Assembly (NCBI GenBank): GCA_963798505.1
Contig: CAWCTX010000005.1
Span: forward strand, 62,001 to 126,000
Reading direction: 5' to 3'
Length of the DNA stretch: 64,000 bases
DNA from: CAVWSM01 sp963798505
Lineage (GTDB): Bacteria; Actinomycetota; Actinomycetes; Jiangellales; Jiangellaceae
Part shown: one piece after another, positions 1 to 8,951 of the stretch
Layout of the letters: each line of letters starts with the position of its first letter
How positions within the stretch are numbered: the stretch's first letter is position 1
Notes under the pieces: model-generated
The model's database searches: none
Told to the model about the DNA's origin: nothing
What the model saw: only the letters and a program-made list of their open reading frames with translations
Made by a program: the position numbers and the translations under genes

Positions 1-1
1 C

Positions 2-163
2 TCGATCCTCGGTGCCGTGCTGGCCGGGTTCATCGTCGGGCTCGTGGAGGCGTATGGGCAGGCGTACGCACCCGCATTCGCACAGATCCTGATCTTTGTC
101 CTGATGGCGGTCGTGATCCTCGTCCGGCCAGCAGGGCTGTTCGGCCGCGAGGAGACCGCATGA
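2..163 (+). CDS. Branched-chain amino acid-type ABC transporter permease (LivH), C-terminal fragment
   Basis: The reading frame enters from the left edge and gives 53 residues ending in a hydrophobic helix followed by a short cytoplasmic tail with the LVRPAGLFG motif, which is typical of the C-terminus of LivH/LivM-type inner-membrane permeases. Its stop codon overlaps the ATG of the following LivM gene (ATGA), so the two are translationally coupled and very probably form one permease heterodimer. The substrate cannot be read from this fragment; the downstream ketone-body genes suggest a short-chain acid rather than leucine, which is inference. Confidence 0.8.
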   Translation, partial: SILGAVLAGFIVGLVEAYGQAYAPAFAQILIFVLMAVVILVRPAGLFGREETA

Positions 164-1158
164 GCGTCGTGACCAGTGAGACTCCTCCCGCGCAGGCGAT
201 GGCGCCGCCACGGGGTCGATCGAGGACCCACTGGCTGGTGCTCGTCGCCGGCCTGGCCCTCGCGCTGTCGCTGCCATGGTTCGTCTATCCGCCCGTGGCC
301 ACGGACATGGCCGCCTGGGCACTGTTCGCGGTGTCGCTCGACCTGCTGCTCGGCTATGTGGGGCTGCTGTCGTTCGGGCACGCGGCGTTCTGGGGCGGCT
401 CGGCCTATGTCACCGGACTCATCGCCGTGCACGCGGGGCTGCCGTTCCCGGTCGCAGTCGTGGCCGGAGCGCTCGCCGCCATGGTGCTCGCCGTGCCCAT
501 AGGTCTGTTGTCGGTGCGGCGAAGCGGCATCTATTTCGCGATGGTCACCCTGGCTTTCGCGCAGATGCTCTTCTTCGTCGCCAACCAGTGGCGCGACGTC
601 ACCGGTGGCGAGAACGGCCTGCAGGGCATCCCCAAGTCCTTCTTCGGGATCGAGGCCGTCGAGACGGACCCGTTCTACTTCTACTACGCGGCCCTGCCGC
701 TCATCGTCGCCGGCATGTGGGTCGCCTGGCGCGTCGTGCACTCGCCGTTCGGTCGCGTGCTCGTCGCGATTCGCGACAACCCGGCGCGCAGCCGGGCTCT
801 CGGCTACGACGTGCAGCGCTACAAGGTCATGGCGTTCGTGCTGTCTGCGGGGCTGGCCGGCCTGGCCGGCGGCCTGTTCGCGGTGAGCCACGGCTTCGTG
901 TCGTTGCAGGAGCTCAACTGGACGACGTCCGGCAAGGTCGTGCTGCTCGCGGTGCTCGGCGGCATCGGCACGCTCTGGGGCGGTGTGATCGCCGCGGTGC
1001 TCGTCGTCGGGCTCGAGGACCAGCTCGCGTCCTCCGGCTTCGAGGGCATCGGGATCATCACCGGCACCGTCTTCGTGCTCGTCGTCCTGCTCTTCCGCAA
1101 GGGCATCTGGGGGACGGTCCGCGACCGGCTACGCAACAAGCAGGGGCACTCGAGATGA
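160..1158 (+). CDS. Branched-chain amino acid-type ABC transporter permease (LivM)
   Basis: This is a 332-residue polytopic membrane protein, the usual LivM length. It has a positively charged N-terminus, about eight to ten hydrophobic segments, the early GYVGLLSFGHAAFWG block and the RDNPARSRALGYDV cytoplasmic loop that contacts the ATPase in this family; both are strong LivM signatures. With the preceding permease it would form the membrane channel of a HAAT-family importer. The ATPases and binding protein are not visible and presumably lie left of the window. It overlaps both neighbours by four bases (ATGA), placing it in one operon with the dehydrogenase that follows. The substrate is uncertain. 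Confidence 0.9.
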   Translation: MSVVTSETPPAQAMAPPRGRSRTHWLVLVAGLALALSLPWFVYPPVATDMAAWALFAVSLDLLLGYVGLLSFGHAAFWGGSAYVTGLIAVHAGLPFPVAVVAGALAAMVLAVPIGLLSVRRSGIYFAMVTLAFAQMLFFVANQWRDVTGGENGLQGIPKSFFGIEAVETDPFYFYYAALPLIVAGMWVAWRVVHSPFGRVLVAIRDNPARSRALGYDVQRYKVMAFVLSAGLAGLAGGLFAVSHGFVSLQELNWTTSGKVVLLAVLGGIGTLWGGVIAAVLVVGLEDQLASSGFEGIGIITGTVFVLVVLLFRKGIWGTVRDRLRNKQGHSR

Positions 1159-1886
1159 TCGCGCTCGTCACCGGGGCAGCGAGCGGGATCGGAGCCGCCG
1201 TGGCAACGCGGCTGGCCGCGGACGGCGCGTTCGTCCGCGTCGTCGACGTGGACGGTGAGGCGGCCGCGAAGCTCGCCACCGCCATCGACGGTGAGGCCGT
1301 GACCTGCGACCTCTCCGACCTCGACGCCGTCGACCGGCTGCCGCTGCGCGATGTCGACATCCTGGTCAACAACGCCGGTCTCCAGCACGTCGCACCCGTG
1401 CACGAGTTCCCGGTGGAGCGCTTCACGCAGATCCAGGCGATCATGCTCGTCGCCCCGTTCCGGCTGATGCGCGGCGCGCTGCCCGGGATGTACGAGAGGC
1501 GGTTCGGCCGGATCGTCAACATCTCGTCCGTCCACGGTCACCGCGCGTCCGCGTTCAAGTCCGCCTACGTGTCCGCCAAGCACGGGCTCGAAGGGCTGTC
1601 CAAGGTCGTGGCGCTGGAGGGTGCTCCGTTCGGCGTCACGTCCAACTGCGTGAGCCCGGGCTACGTACGCACACCGCTTGTCGAGGCGCAGATCGCCGCG
1701 CAGGCGGGCGCGCACGGGATCGACGAGGACGAGGTCGTCGAGCGGATCATGCTCGCGCCCGCGGCCATCAAGCGGCTGATCGAGCCGGACGAGGTCGCCG
1801 AGCTGGTCGCGTGGCTGGCTGGCCCGAAGGCGTCGTTCGTGACCGGCGCCTCGTACGCCATCGATGGCGGCTGGACCGCGCACTGA
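1155..1886 (+). CDS. bdhA: SDR-family 3-hydroxybutyrate dehydrogenase
   Basis: A classical short-chain dehydrogenase of 243 residues. The NAD-binding motif TGAASGIG lies at residues 6-13, NNAG at 72-75, the catalytic Ser in the NISS stretch near 124, and YVSAK with Tyr138 and Lys142. The GLQHVAPVHEFP segment and the C-terminal INGG-like tail match D-3-hydroxybutyrate dehydrogenases, which oxidise D-3-hydroxybutyrate to acetoacetate with NAD. The start overlaps the livM stop (ATGA). A nearby acetoacetyl-CoA synthetase gene supplies the next step, supporting this substrate over other SDR reactions. The specific function rests on similarity and context; SDR membership is certain. Confidence 0.82.
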   Translation: MIALVTGAASGIGAAVATRLAADGAFVRVVDVDGEAAAKLATAIDGEAVTCDLSDLDAVDRLPLRDVDILVNNAGLQHVAPVHEFPVERFTQIQAIMLVAPFRLMRGALPGMYERRFGRIVNISSVHGHRASAFKSAYVSAKHGLEGLSKVVALEGAPFGVTSNCVSPGYVRTPLVEAQIAAQAGAHGIDEDEVVERIMLAPAAIKRLIEPDEVAELVAWLAGPKASFVTGASYAIDGGWTAH

Positions 1887-1938
1887 CCGGCGGCTCCGGC
1901 TCACGGCCGGGGCCGCCGCGTCAGGCATACTCCAGGCC

Positions 1939-3813
1939 GTGACGGCAGGGGATTTCCTGGAGCTCCTCGCCCGCGACGCCACGCCGGTCGAGTTCGAGGA
2001 GCCGCTGCTGCGCGCCCGGGCAGCCGGCGCGAGCGCCGACGAGCTGGCAGCGCTTGAGGAGGCCAAGCTCCTGGCGCTGCGAGTCCGCACCACCCTCCAG
2101 GACCGCAAGCGCCGGGAGGTCGAGCTCGTCGCGCTGTACGAGACGGCCGCGGACCTCGCGTCGCTCCGTGACCTGGACGCGGTCCTCAGCGCGATCGTGC
2201 GTCGCGCCCGCACCCTGCTCGGCACCGACGTGACCTACATGACCCTCGTCGACGAGGACGCCGGCGACACGTACATGCGCGTCACAGAAGGCTCGGTGTC
2301 CGCACGGTTCCAGGCCGTACGGCTGCCGATGGGCGCCGGGCTTGGCGGGCTCGTGGCCGAGACGCGACGGCCGTACGCCACCGCAAGCTACGCCGACGAC
2401 AGCCGCTTCCGGCACACCGGAGACATCGACGCGGCCGTTACCGACGAAGGTCTGGTGGCCATCCTCGGCGTCCCGATGCTGCTCGGGCAGCGGGCCATCG
2501 GCGTGCTGTTCGCGGCTAACCGGGCCAAGCGCCCGTTCGCGCGCGCCGAGGTTGCGCTCCTCGCCTCGCTCGCCGACTTCGCCGCGATTGCGATCGACAA
2601 CGCCCGCCGGCTGGACGAGACGCGCGCCGCGCTGGCCGACCTCAGCGCCGCAAACCAGCTCGTGAGCGTGCACTCCCGGTCGGTGGAACGCGCGGCCGAG
2701 GCGCACGACCGGTTCTTCGAGCTCGTCCTGCACGGCGGCGACGTCCAGGACGTCGCGCAGGCGGTTGCCGAGGTCCTCGACGGCCCACTCGTCGTGGTCG
2801 ACCAGGTGGGTGAGCTCCTTGCCACGGTCGGCGGCGTCAAGCCACCGGCCACCTCCGAGGTCGTCGCGGCCTTCGCGGCGTGGGAAGGCAGCGGCCACGC
2901 GGTGCATCGGCGTGGGTGGTGGTACGCGCCGGTGGCGGCCGGCGCCGACCGGCTCGGTGCGATGGCGCTGTCGCACGGCGAGGACCTCGACCAGAGCGAC
3001 GTGCGTGTCCTCGAGCGCGGTGCCATGGTGACTGCACTGCTGCTGCTGCTGCAGCGCAGCACGGCCGAGGCAGAGCAGCGGGTGCGCGGCGAGCTGCTCG
3101 ACGACCTGCTCGGCGACCGTGGGGTCGACCCGGCGAGCCTGCGGGAGCGTGCCCGCCGGGTCGGGCTCGACCTGGCCCGCCCCTACGCGGTCGTCGTCGC
3201 CCGATCGGAGTCGGCGAACCGCCCCGCACTCGCCTTCGCGGCCGCGTCGTTCGCGTCGCGGCACGGCGGCATCGCGGGCGCGCACAACGGTGGCGCTGTG
3301 CTGCTGTTGCCCGCGGGCGAGCCGGGCGACCTCGCGCGTGCGGTGGCCAAGGAGCTCTCGAGCTCGGTGGGGCGCCCTGTCACCGCGGGGGGTGCCGGCC
3401 ATGCTGATGGCCCCACAGAGATCGTGGCCGCGTACCGTTCGGCGTCGCAGTGTGTCGACGTGCTCGACTCGCTCGGTCGCCAGGGTGATGGCGCCAGCGC
3501 CCGGGAGCTCGGGTTCGTCGGGCTCCTGCTGGGGGACAACCGCGACGTCGCCACGTTCGTGGAGGCCGCACTCGGGCCGGTACTCAGCTACGACGCCAAG
3601 CGCGGGACCGAGCTGGTGCGCACGCTGGAGGCCTACTTCGGCAGCGGGGGCAGCCCCGCCCGCGCGGCCACGGCGTTGCAAGTGCACGTCAACACGGTGA
3701 CCCAGCGCCTCGATCGTGTGGCGCGGCTGCTCGGCCCGGACTGGTCCGAGCCGGAGCGGGCACTCGAGGTTCAGCTGGCCTTGCGCCTGCATCGCGTCGC
3801 CCGCCTAGGGTGA
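1939..3813 (+). CDS. GAF-domain transcriptional regulator, PucR/CdaR type
   Basis: The protein has 624 residues from a GTG start; longer in-frame starts at 1864 lie inside the upstream gene. A helical N-terminal region with an ELVALYETAADLASL linker precedes a GAF sensor domain at about residues 85-225. A central region resembling the diguanylate-type GGDEF remnant of CdaR regulators follows, and a PucR-type helix-turn-helix lies at the extreme C-terminus (ALQVHVNTVTQRLDRV). Such proteins bind small ligands and activate catabolic genes. Its position between the 3-hydroxybutyrate dehydrogenase and acetoacetyl-CoA synthetase suggests it senses a ketone body or derived acyl-CoA and controls this cluster; the ligand is inferred. 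Confidence 0.85.
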   Translation: MTAGDFLELLARDATPVEFEEPLLRARAAGASADELAALEEAKLLALRVRTTLQDRKRREVELVALYETAADLASLRDLDAVLSAIVRRARTLLGTDVTYMTLVDEDAGDTYMRVTEGSVSARFQAVRLPMGAGLGGLVAETRRPYATASYADDSRFRHTGDIDAAVTDEGLVAILGVPMLLGQRAIGVLFAANRAKRPFARAEVALLASLADFAAIAIDNARRLDETRAALADLSAANQLVSVHSRSVERAAEAHDRFFELVLHGGDVQDVAQAVAEVLDGPLVVVDQVGELLATVGGVKPPATSEVVAAFAAWEGSGHAVHRRGWWYAPVAAGADRLGAMALSHGEDLDQSDVRVLERGAMVTALLLLLQRSTAEAEQRVRGELLDDLLGDRGVDPASLRERARRVGLDLARPYAVVVARSESANRPALAFAAASFASRHGGIAGAHNGGAVLLLPAGEPGDLARAVAKELSSSVGRPVTAGGAGHADGPTEIVAAYRSASQCVDVLDSLGRQGDGASARELGFVGLLLGDNRDVATFVEAALGPVLSYDAKRGTELVRTLEAYFGSGGSPARAATALQVHVNTVTQRLDRVARLLGPDWSEPERALEVQLALRLHRVARLG

Positions 3814-3844
3814 GCTAGTCGCTATCAGAGAGGGACATCCGCAC

Positions 3845-5816
3845 GTGACAGAGCTCGGTCGCCTGCTGTGGACGCCTGCACCCGACCGGGTGGCGGGCAC
3901 GGCGATGGACGCCTTCCGGCAGGCGGTGGCCGATCGTCATGCGCTCCACCTGCCCGACTCGCGAGCGCTGCACGCGTGGTCGATCGAGCACGTGGGCGAG
4001 TTCTGGCGCGACGTGTGGGAGCTGTGCGGCGTGGTCGGCGATGTCGGCGACGGCGCGTCATACCTCGACTCGGATGATCCGCGGGCAGCGTCGTTCCTGC
4101 CAACGGCGCGGGTCAGCCTGGCCGAGAACCTGATGCAAGGTTCCGGCGCCGCACCCGCCGTGGTGTTCGCGCGCGAGGACGGCGTGCGCCGCGCGCTTTC
4201 CTGGGACGAGCTGCGGGCCGAGGTGGCCGCCGCCGCCGCGGCAATGCGGGCGATCGGCGTCGGGGAGGGCGAGCGGGTCGCCGCATGGATGCCCAACACG
4301 CCCGAGACGCTCGTCGCGATGCTGGCCACCAACTCGCTCGGCGCGGTGTTCACGTCGACCTCACCGGACTTCGGGGTCGACGGCGTGCTCGACCGGTTCG
4401 GGCAGGTTGAGCCGACGCGTGCTGGTCGCGGCCGACGGCTACGTCTACGGCGGCAAGCGGCACCTGCGCATCGACCGGCTGCCGGAGGTCGTCGCCGGGC
4501 TGCCGTCGGTCAAGACGACACTCGTCGTCGGCGAGCTCGAAGAGCGGCCGGACCTGTCGGCCGTACCGGGTGCTCGCGGTTGGCGTGAGGTGCTCGACGA
4601 GCACGCGGGTGCGCCGCTCGAGTTCGTACGACTGCCTGTCGACGCACCTGGCTTCGTGCTCTACAGCAGTGGCACGACGGGCAAGCCCAAGTGCATCGTG
4701 CACCGTGCCGGCGGCGTGCTGCTCAAGCACGTCGTCGAGCACCGGCTGCACAGTGACGTTCGCGCCGGCGACCGTGTCTTCTACTTCACAACATGTGGCT
4801 GGATGATGTGGAACTGGCTCGTCTCCGCGCTCTCCCAGCAGGCGACGGTCGTGCTGTTTGACGGCTCACCGTTCGCGCCCGCACCGACGGCGATGTTCGA
4901 CCTCGCAGACGAGCTCGACCTCACGTTCTTCGGCACCAGCGCCAAGTACCTCGACGCCGCACACAAGGCGGGCGTCCGGCCACGCGAGACTCACCGGCTC
5001 ACCTCGTTGCGCACCGTCGCGTCGACCGGATCGCCGCTGTCCGCCGAGGGGTTCGCCTACGTCTACGACGACATCAAGCCTGACGTGCATCTTGCGTCCA
5101 TCTCCGGCGGCACCGACATCGTCGGCTGCTTCGTGCTCGGCGACCCGACGCGACCGGTGCACGCCGGGGAGATCCAGGGCCCGGCGCTGGGCATGGCGGT
5201 CGACGTCTTCGACGAGGAGGGCCGCTCGCTCGCCGGCGCGCCGGGGGAGCGGGGCGAGCTGGTCTGCACGCGACCGTTCCCGTCGATGCCGGCGGCGTTC
5301 TGGGGCGACGAGGACGGCACGCGCTACAAGGCCGCCTACTTCGAGCGCTTCCCCGGCATCTGGGCGCACGGCGACTTCGCGTCATGGTCCGAGCACGGCG
5401 GCATGGTGATCCACGGCCGTTCCGACGCGACGCTCAACGCCGGCGGCGTGCGCATCGGCACCGCCGAGCTCTACCGGCAGGTCGAGCAGCTCGACGAGAT
5501 TGCTGAGTCGCTTGCGATCGGCCAGCCGTGGGACGACGACACGCGCATCGTGCTGTTCGTCCGCATGGCGTCGGGACAGGTGCTCGATGACGCGCTCCGT
5601 GATCGGATCCGCCGGCTGCTGCGGGACAACCTCTCGCCACGGCACGTTCCCGCCCGCATCGTCGAGGTGTCCGACCTCCCACGCACGCGCAGCGGCAAGC
5701 TGGTCGAGCTCGCGGTGGCCGATGTCGTTTCAGGGCGCGACGTGCGCAACCGTGAGGCGCTCGCCAACCCGGAGGCCCTCGACCAGTTCCACGACATGCC
5801 CGAGCTGGCCGTATAA
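3845..5816 (+). CDS. aacS: Acetoacetyl-CoA synthetase, interrupted by a one-base frameshift
   Basis: The product activates acetoacetate to acetoacetyl-CoA using ATP. The first frame (GTG at 3845 behind an AGAGAGGGA ribosome site) encodes the ACS N-terminal domain and the start of the AMP-binding domain up to DRFGQVEP. The rest continues in another frame from about 4416 with VLVAADGYVYGGKRHL, the phosphate loop YSSGTTGKPK and the C-terminal RSGKL lysine motif. Removing one base between 4412 and 4418 restores a single protein of about 656 residues, the normal family length. As written the gene is broken into an N-terminal piece and a 469-codon piece. A real mutation, a sequencing error or recoding are possible; error is likeliest because the codons on both sides are intact. 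Confidence 0.85.
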
Positions 5817-5837
5817 CGAATGTCGGGCGCTTGCGAT

Positions 5838-5866
5838 ATGGCGCTGCTAGCGCCATGGTGGCGCCA
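5838..5866 (+). promoter_or_regulatory. Operator-like nested palindromes upstream of vapB
   Basis: ATGGCGC (5838-5844) and GCGCCAT (5850-5856) are a perfect inverted repeat with a five-base spacer. A second palindrome, TGGCGCCA, follows at 5859-5866 and runs into the antitoxin start codon. Tandem palindromes at this position are what ribbon-helix-helix antitoxins and VapBC complexes bind to repress their own operon. Binding is inferred. Confidence 0.55.
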
Positions 5867-6096
5867 TGCCGAGTGTTCAGATCAAGAATGTTCCCGAGGA
5901 AACGCACGCCATCCTGCGGCAGCGGGCAGCGGCCGCGCACCAGTCGCTGCAGGAGTACCTGCTGGCCCGGTTGGTCGACGAGGCCAGCCGCCCAAGCCTG
6001 GACGAGATCCTCGACCGGGCCGGCGGCCGGGCCGGCGGGTCGGTGCCTCTGAAGACCGCGGTCAAGGTGCTGCGGGCCGAGCGTGCTCGTCGTTGA
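5866..6096 (+). CDS. FitA/VapB-type ribbon-helix-helix antitoxin
   Basis: A 76-residue protein beginning MPSVQIKNVPEETHAILRQR, the strand-helix-helix pattern of Arc/MetJ-like FitA antitoxins, with an acidic linker and a basic C-terminal tail that would thread into the toxin. It is followed by a PIN-domain gene whose GTG start lies 14 bases inside this reading frame, the standard coupling that keeps antitoxin in excess. It would neutralise the downstream ribonuclease and, as a complex, repress the promoter through the palindromes just upstream. Confidence 0.85.
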   Translation: MPSVQIKNVPEETHAILRQRAAAAHQSLQEYLLARLVDEASRPSLDEILDRAGGRAGGSVPLKTAVKVLRAERARR

Positions 6097-6472
6097 CGCC
6101 ACGGTGGTCGCCTCGGCGGTTGGCGACGACGGAGCCGACGGTGACCGTGCCCGGGACCGGCTGCGCGGCGAAACGCTGGCGGCGCCGGAACTTCTCGACC
6201 TGGAGGTCGCCTCGGTGCTGCGGCGACAAGTCAGCTTCCAGGCGATGGCCGCCCGCCGCGCGGAGCTCGCGCTTGCCGACCTCGCGGCCATGCCGGTTCA
6301 GCGTGTCTCGCACCGTGCGCTTGTGGCCCGATGCTGGCAGCTGCGCGACAACCTCAGCATCTATGACGCCGCCTATGTCGCGTTGGCTGAGGCCATCGGC
6401 GCCGACCTCCTCACCGGCGACCGAGCCCTAGCGCGTGCACCTGGGCCAACATGCCGGATCGAAGTGCTCTGA
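6083..6472 (+). CDS. VapC-type PIN-domain ribonuclease toxin
   Basis: This 129-residue PIN-domain protein carries the expected acidic metal-binding set: Asp5 in the opening VVDATVV strand, Glu41 in LLDLEV, Asp95 with Glu103 in YDAAYVALAE, and Asp113 in LTGD. PIN toxins are magnesium-dependent endoribonucleases that cut tRNA or rRNA to stop translation. The GTG start overlaps the antitoxin gene by 14 bases and the pair forms a complete VapBC module with no sign of decay. The RNA target cannot be predicted from the sequence. Confidence 0.88.
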   Translation: MLVVDATVVASAVGDDGADGDRARDRLRGETLAAPELLDLEVASVLRRQVSFQAMAARRAELALADLAAMPVQRVSHRALVARCWQLRDNLSIYDAAYVALAEAIGADLLTGDRALARAPGPTCRIEVL

Positions 6473-6627
6473 GGACGATGTGCGGACGGCTAGGAAGTTC
6501 ACGGAAACGGGCGAACTCGGAGCTGGTGCAGCGCGTGGGCCGGGCCGGGCCGACTTGATCCCGCGGGGTGTTGCGAGCGCTGCCTGAGAGTCCGACGATG
6601 GCTGCAACCCCCATCAGAAGGAGCACC

Positions 6628-7455
6628 ATGAGCGAGCAGACGACCAATGCCCCGCCGATCGTGCTGATCCACGGGCTTTGGATGACCGCCCGAAGTTGGG
6701 ACCGCTGGGTGAAGCACTACCGGGCCAAGGGCCACGAGGTCATCGTCCCGACGTACCCGGGTTTCGAGATCGAGGTGGAGGCGCTGCGTGAAAAGCCCGA
6801 GATCATCGCCGAGGCGTCCGTCCCGGACACGACCGACCACCTAGCGGAAGTCATCGAGGGCCTGGACCGTGCGCCGATCATCATGGGCCACTCCTTCGGC
6901 GGCACCTTCACCCAGCTCCTGGTCAACCGTGGCCTCGGCGCCGCCGCCGTGGTCATCGACTCGGCACCACCCGAGGGCGTGCGGGTGAACCCGCCGTCCC
7001 AGATCAGGTCCCTGTTCCCGATCCTCAAGAACCCGGCCAACCGGCACCGCGCGGTGGGCTTCACCAAGGAGCAGTTCCACTACGCCTTCACAAACACGGT
7101 CAGCCGCGAGGAGTCCGACGCGGCGTACGACCTCCTCCACATCCCGGCGCCCGGCAACTGGGTGTGGGCCTACGGCCTGATAGCCAACTGGAAGCCGGGC
7201 CACCAGGAGACCTGGGTCGACTACGACCTGGACGACCGTGCTCCGCTGCTGTTCATCATGGGCGGCAAGGACCACCTGATGCCGCCCGCGGTCAACAGGT
7301 CGAACGCGAAGAAGTACCGCAACTCCGAGGCGACGACTGAGACCTACGAGTTCCCGGACCGCTCACACTTCACCGGTGTCGAGCCTGGCTGGGAGCAGGT
7401 GGCCGACTACGCGCTGGAGTGGGCGACGAGCCACGCGCGAGCGCAGCAGGGCTGA
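6628..7455 (+). CDS. Alpha/beta hydrolase family protein
   Basis: A 275-residue cytoplasmic alpha/beta hydrolase; the ATG at 6628 is preceded by AGAAGGAG, which decides the start against longer frames. The oxyanion region is LIHGLWM at residues 13-19. The nucleophile elbow GHSFGG places the catalytic Ser at 89. GGKDHLMPP supplies the acid and DRSHFTGVEPGWEQ the histidine. This subgroup occurs widely in soil actinobacteria and proteobacteria without an assigned substrate. It stands alone on the strand, with about 100 bases to the next hydrolase, so co-transcription is possible but not evident. Confidence 0.8.
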   Translation: MSEQTTNAPPIVLIHGLWMTARSWDRWVKHYRAKGHEVIVPTYPGFEIEVEALREKPEIIAEASVPDTTDHLAEVIEGLDRAPIIMGHSFGGTFTQLLVNRGLGAAAVVIDSAPPEGVRVNPPSQIRSLFPILKNPANRHRAVGFTKEQFHYAFTNTVSREESDAAYDLLHIPAPGNWVWAYGLIANWKPGHQETWVDYDLDDRAPLLFIMGGKDHLMPPAVNRSNAKKYRNSEATTETYEFPDRSHFTGVEPGWEQVADYALEWATSHARAQQG

Positions 7456-7559
7456 CCAAGCGCAGACAGCGGCACTGACCTGCACCCTTCGCTGGGCTGC
7501 TCACGGCACCTTGGGCGGGGGTCCGATGAGTTCTCCAGGCTGGAGGAGTCCTCAATGCC

Positions 7560-8432
7560 ATGATGACGACGCAGATGCTTGAAACCGCCGAGGTGGACAT
7601 CGCCTACGACGTGCACGGCCCGCTGCCCACCGGCGATGGACGCCCACCGCTGTTCATGATCGGCCAGCCGATGGACGCCAGCGGGTTTCATACGTTGGCG
7701 TCGCTGCTCCCGGACCGCACCGTGGTCACCTATGACCCGCGCGGCCTGGGCCGCAGCACCCGCAAAGACGGCCGGGTCGACAATGCGCCCACCGTCCAGG
7801 CCGACGACGTGCACGCCGTTATCGAGGCGCTCGGTGTCGGGCCGGTCGAGATGTTCGCCAGCAGTGGCGGCGCGGTGACCGCTCTCGCGCTGGTGGCGGC
7901 ATACCCCGGCGACGTGACCGTCCTGGTGGCACACGAGCCGCCCATGATCCCGGTGCTCCCCGACGCCGAGGCTGCCGAGCGCGCCCGCGCCGGCTTCCGC
8001 GACGCGTACCAGGCAAGGGGGTCGAGTGCCGGCATGGCGGCGTTCATCGCGATGACGTCGTGGCAGGGCGAGTACACCGACGACTACTTCGCCCAGCCGG
8101 CGCCGGATCCCGCGCTGTTCGGGCTGCCGACCGGGGACGACGGCTCCCGTGACGACCCGCTGCTGTCAGATCGGTCCTGGGCAGTGAGCAGCTACCGCCC
8201 CGATGTCAAGGCGCTGGCCGCGGCGCCGACACGTGTCGTGATCGCCGTGGGCGAGGAGTCCCTGGGTACCTTCACCGGACGCACCTCGGTGGCCACCGCC
8301 GAGCTGCTCGGCCAGCAGGCGACCGTCTTCCCGAGCCACCACGGTGGCTTCATGGGCGGCGAGTTCGGCTACGCCGGTCAACCCGAGGCGTTCGCGCGCA
8401 AACTGCGTGACGTCCTCGACGACAACAGCTGA
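7560..8432 (+). CDS. Alpha/beta hydrolase family protein
   Basis: A 290-residue hydrolase with the pattern RTVVTYDPRGLGRST, the nucleophile elbow FASSGGAVTAL (a Ser-Gly-Gly variant of GxSxG) and a C-terminal SHHGGFMGGEFG histidine region. It resembles small esterase/haloperoxidase-like proteins encoded beside regulators in actinobacteria. It is clearly a different subfamily from the preceding hydrolase, so the two are not a recent duplication. No membrane segment or signal peptide is seen. The start may be the ATG at 7560 or the adjacent ATG at 7563. The substrate is unknown. Confidence 0.75.
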   Translation: MMTTQMLETAEVDIAYDVHGPLPTGDGRPPLFMIGQPMDASGFHTLASLLPDRTVVTYDPRGLGRSTRKDGRVDNAPTVQADDVHAVIEALGVGPVEMFASSGGAVTALALVAAYPGDVTVLVAHEPPMIPVLPDAEAAERARAGFRDAYQARGSSAGMAAFIAMTSWQGEYTDDYFAQPAPDPALFGLPTGDDGSRDDPLLSDRSWAVSSYRPDVKALAAAPTRVVIAVGEESLGTFTGRTSVATAELLGQQATVFPSHHGGFMGGEFGYAGQPEAFARKLRDVLDDNS

Positions 8433-8629
8433 TGCCTTGCACTTCGCGTGTCTGGCGCAGGACGCCGCGACGGGCAGCACGCATCCTGCGCACCCTTGGC
8501 TGAGCGCCTTGAGGTCGGTATGCGGATCCTGTGCGCCGTCGAACCGCCGTCAACGACCTTGATCCACTTTCCGACTCTGCCGCTGGTCGCTCGTGCCGAT
8601 GGTCCGATGGTTGATCTTGGTCTCATGCT

Positions 8630-8652
8630 CTAGACAAAAGCCAGGAATCTAG
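8630..8652 (+). promoter_or_regulatory. Inverted repeat upstream of the Phd/RelE-type operon
   Basis: CTAGA (8630-8634) and TCTAG (8648-8652) face each other across 13 bases, in an unusually A/T-rich patch that ends 14 bases before the antitoxin start. The patch also supplies the only plausible promoter -10 sequences here. An autoregulatory antitoxin site is the natural reading, but the arms are short. Confidence 0.35.
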
Positions 8653-8666
8653 TCATATTTCTGACC

Positions 8667-8951
8667 ATGAGCGAGGTGCTGGCGTTAGCCGACGTGAAGG
8701 CCCACCTTTCCCAACTCGTCAACCGGGTGCACAACCAGCACGACCGGGTGACCGTCACTGTGCACGGCAGACCACAGGCGGTACTGCTGTCCGTCGACGA
8801 CTTGGAGTCCCTGGAGGAGACGATCGCGATCCTGTCCGACAGCGACGCCCTCCGGCAGTTGGCAGCCTCCGACGAAGAGCTCACCCGAGGCGAGGGTGAA
8901 ACCGAGCAGGCACTGACCGAGGCCATGCGTCGGCGTCGCGCGTCGCAGTGA
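8667..8951 (+). CDS. Phd/YefM-family antitoxin
   Basis: A 94-residue protein with the N-terminal VLALADVKAHLSQLVNRV and TVTVHGRPQAVLLSVDDLESLEE pattern of the Phd/YefM fold, which binds operator DNA as a dimer. The acidic, disordered C-terminus (DEELTRGEGETEQ) would wrap the toxin. The stop overlaps the start of a RelE/ParE-like gene (GTGA). With its partner it makes a second complete type II toxin-antitoxin module within 3 kb of the VapBC pair. Confidence 0.85.
   Translation: MSEVLALADVKAHLSQLVNRVHNQHDRVTVTVHGRPQAVLLSVDDLESLEETIAILSDSDALRQLAASDEELTRGEGETEQALTEAMRRRRASQ

Noticed and set aside
276..1886. A long frame covering livM and the SDR gene
   Set aside because: Only its 3' part from the ATG at 1155 is the SDR; the upstream part is an out-of-frame shadow of livM.
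5838..5866. Palindromes considered as an attachment or recombination site
   Set aside because: Position directly before an antitoxin gene and lack of a distant direct repeat favour an operator.
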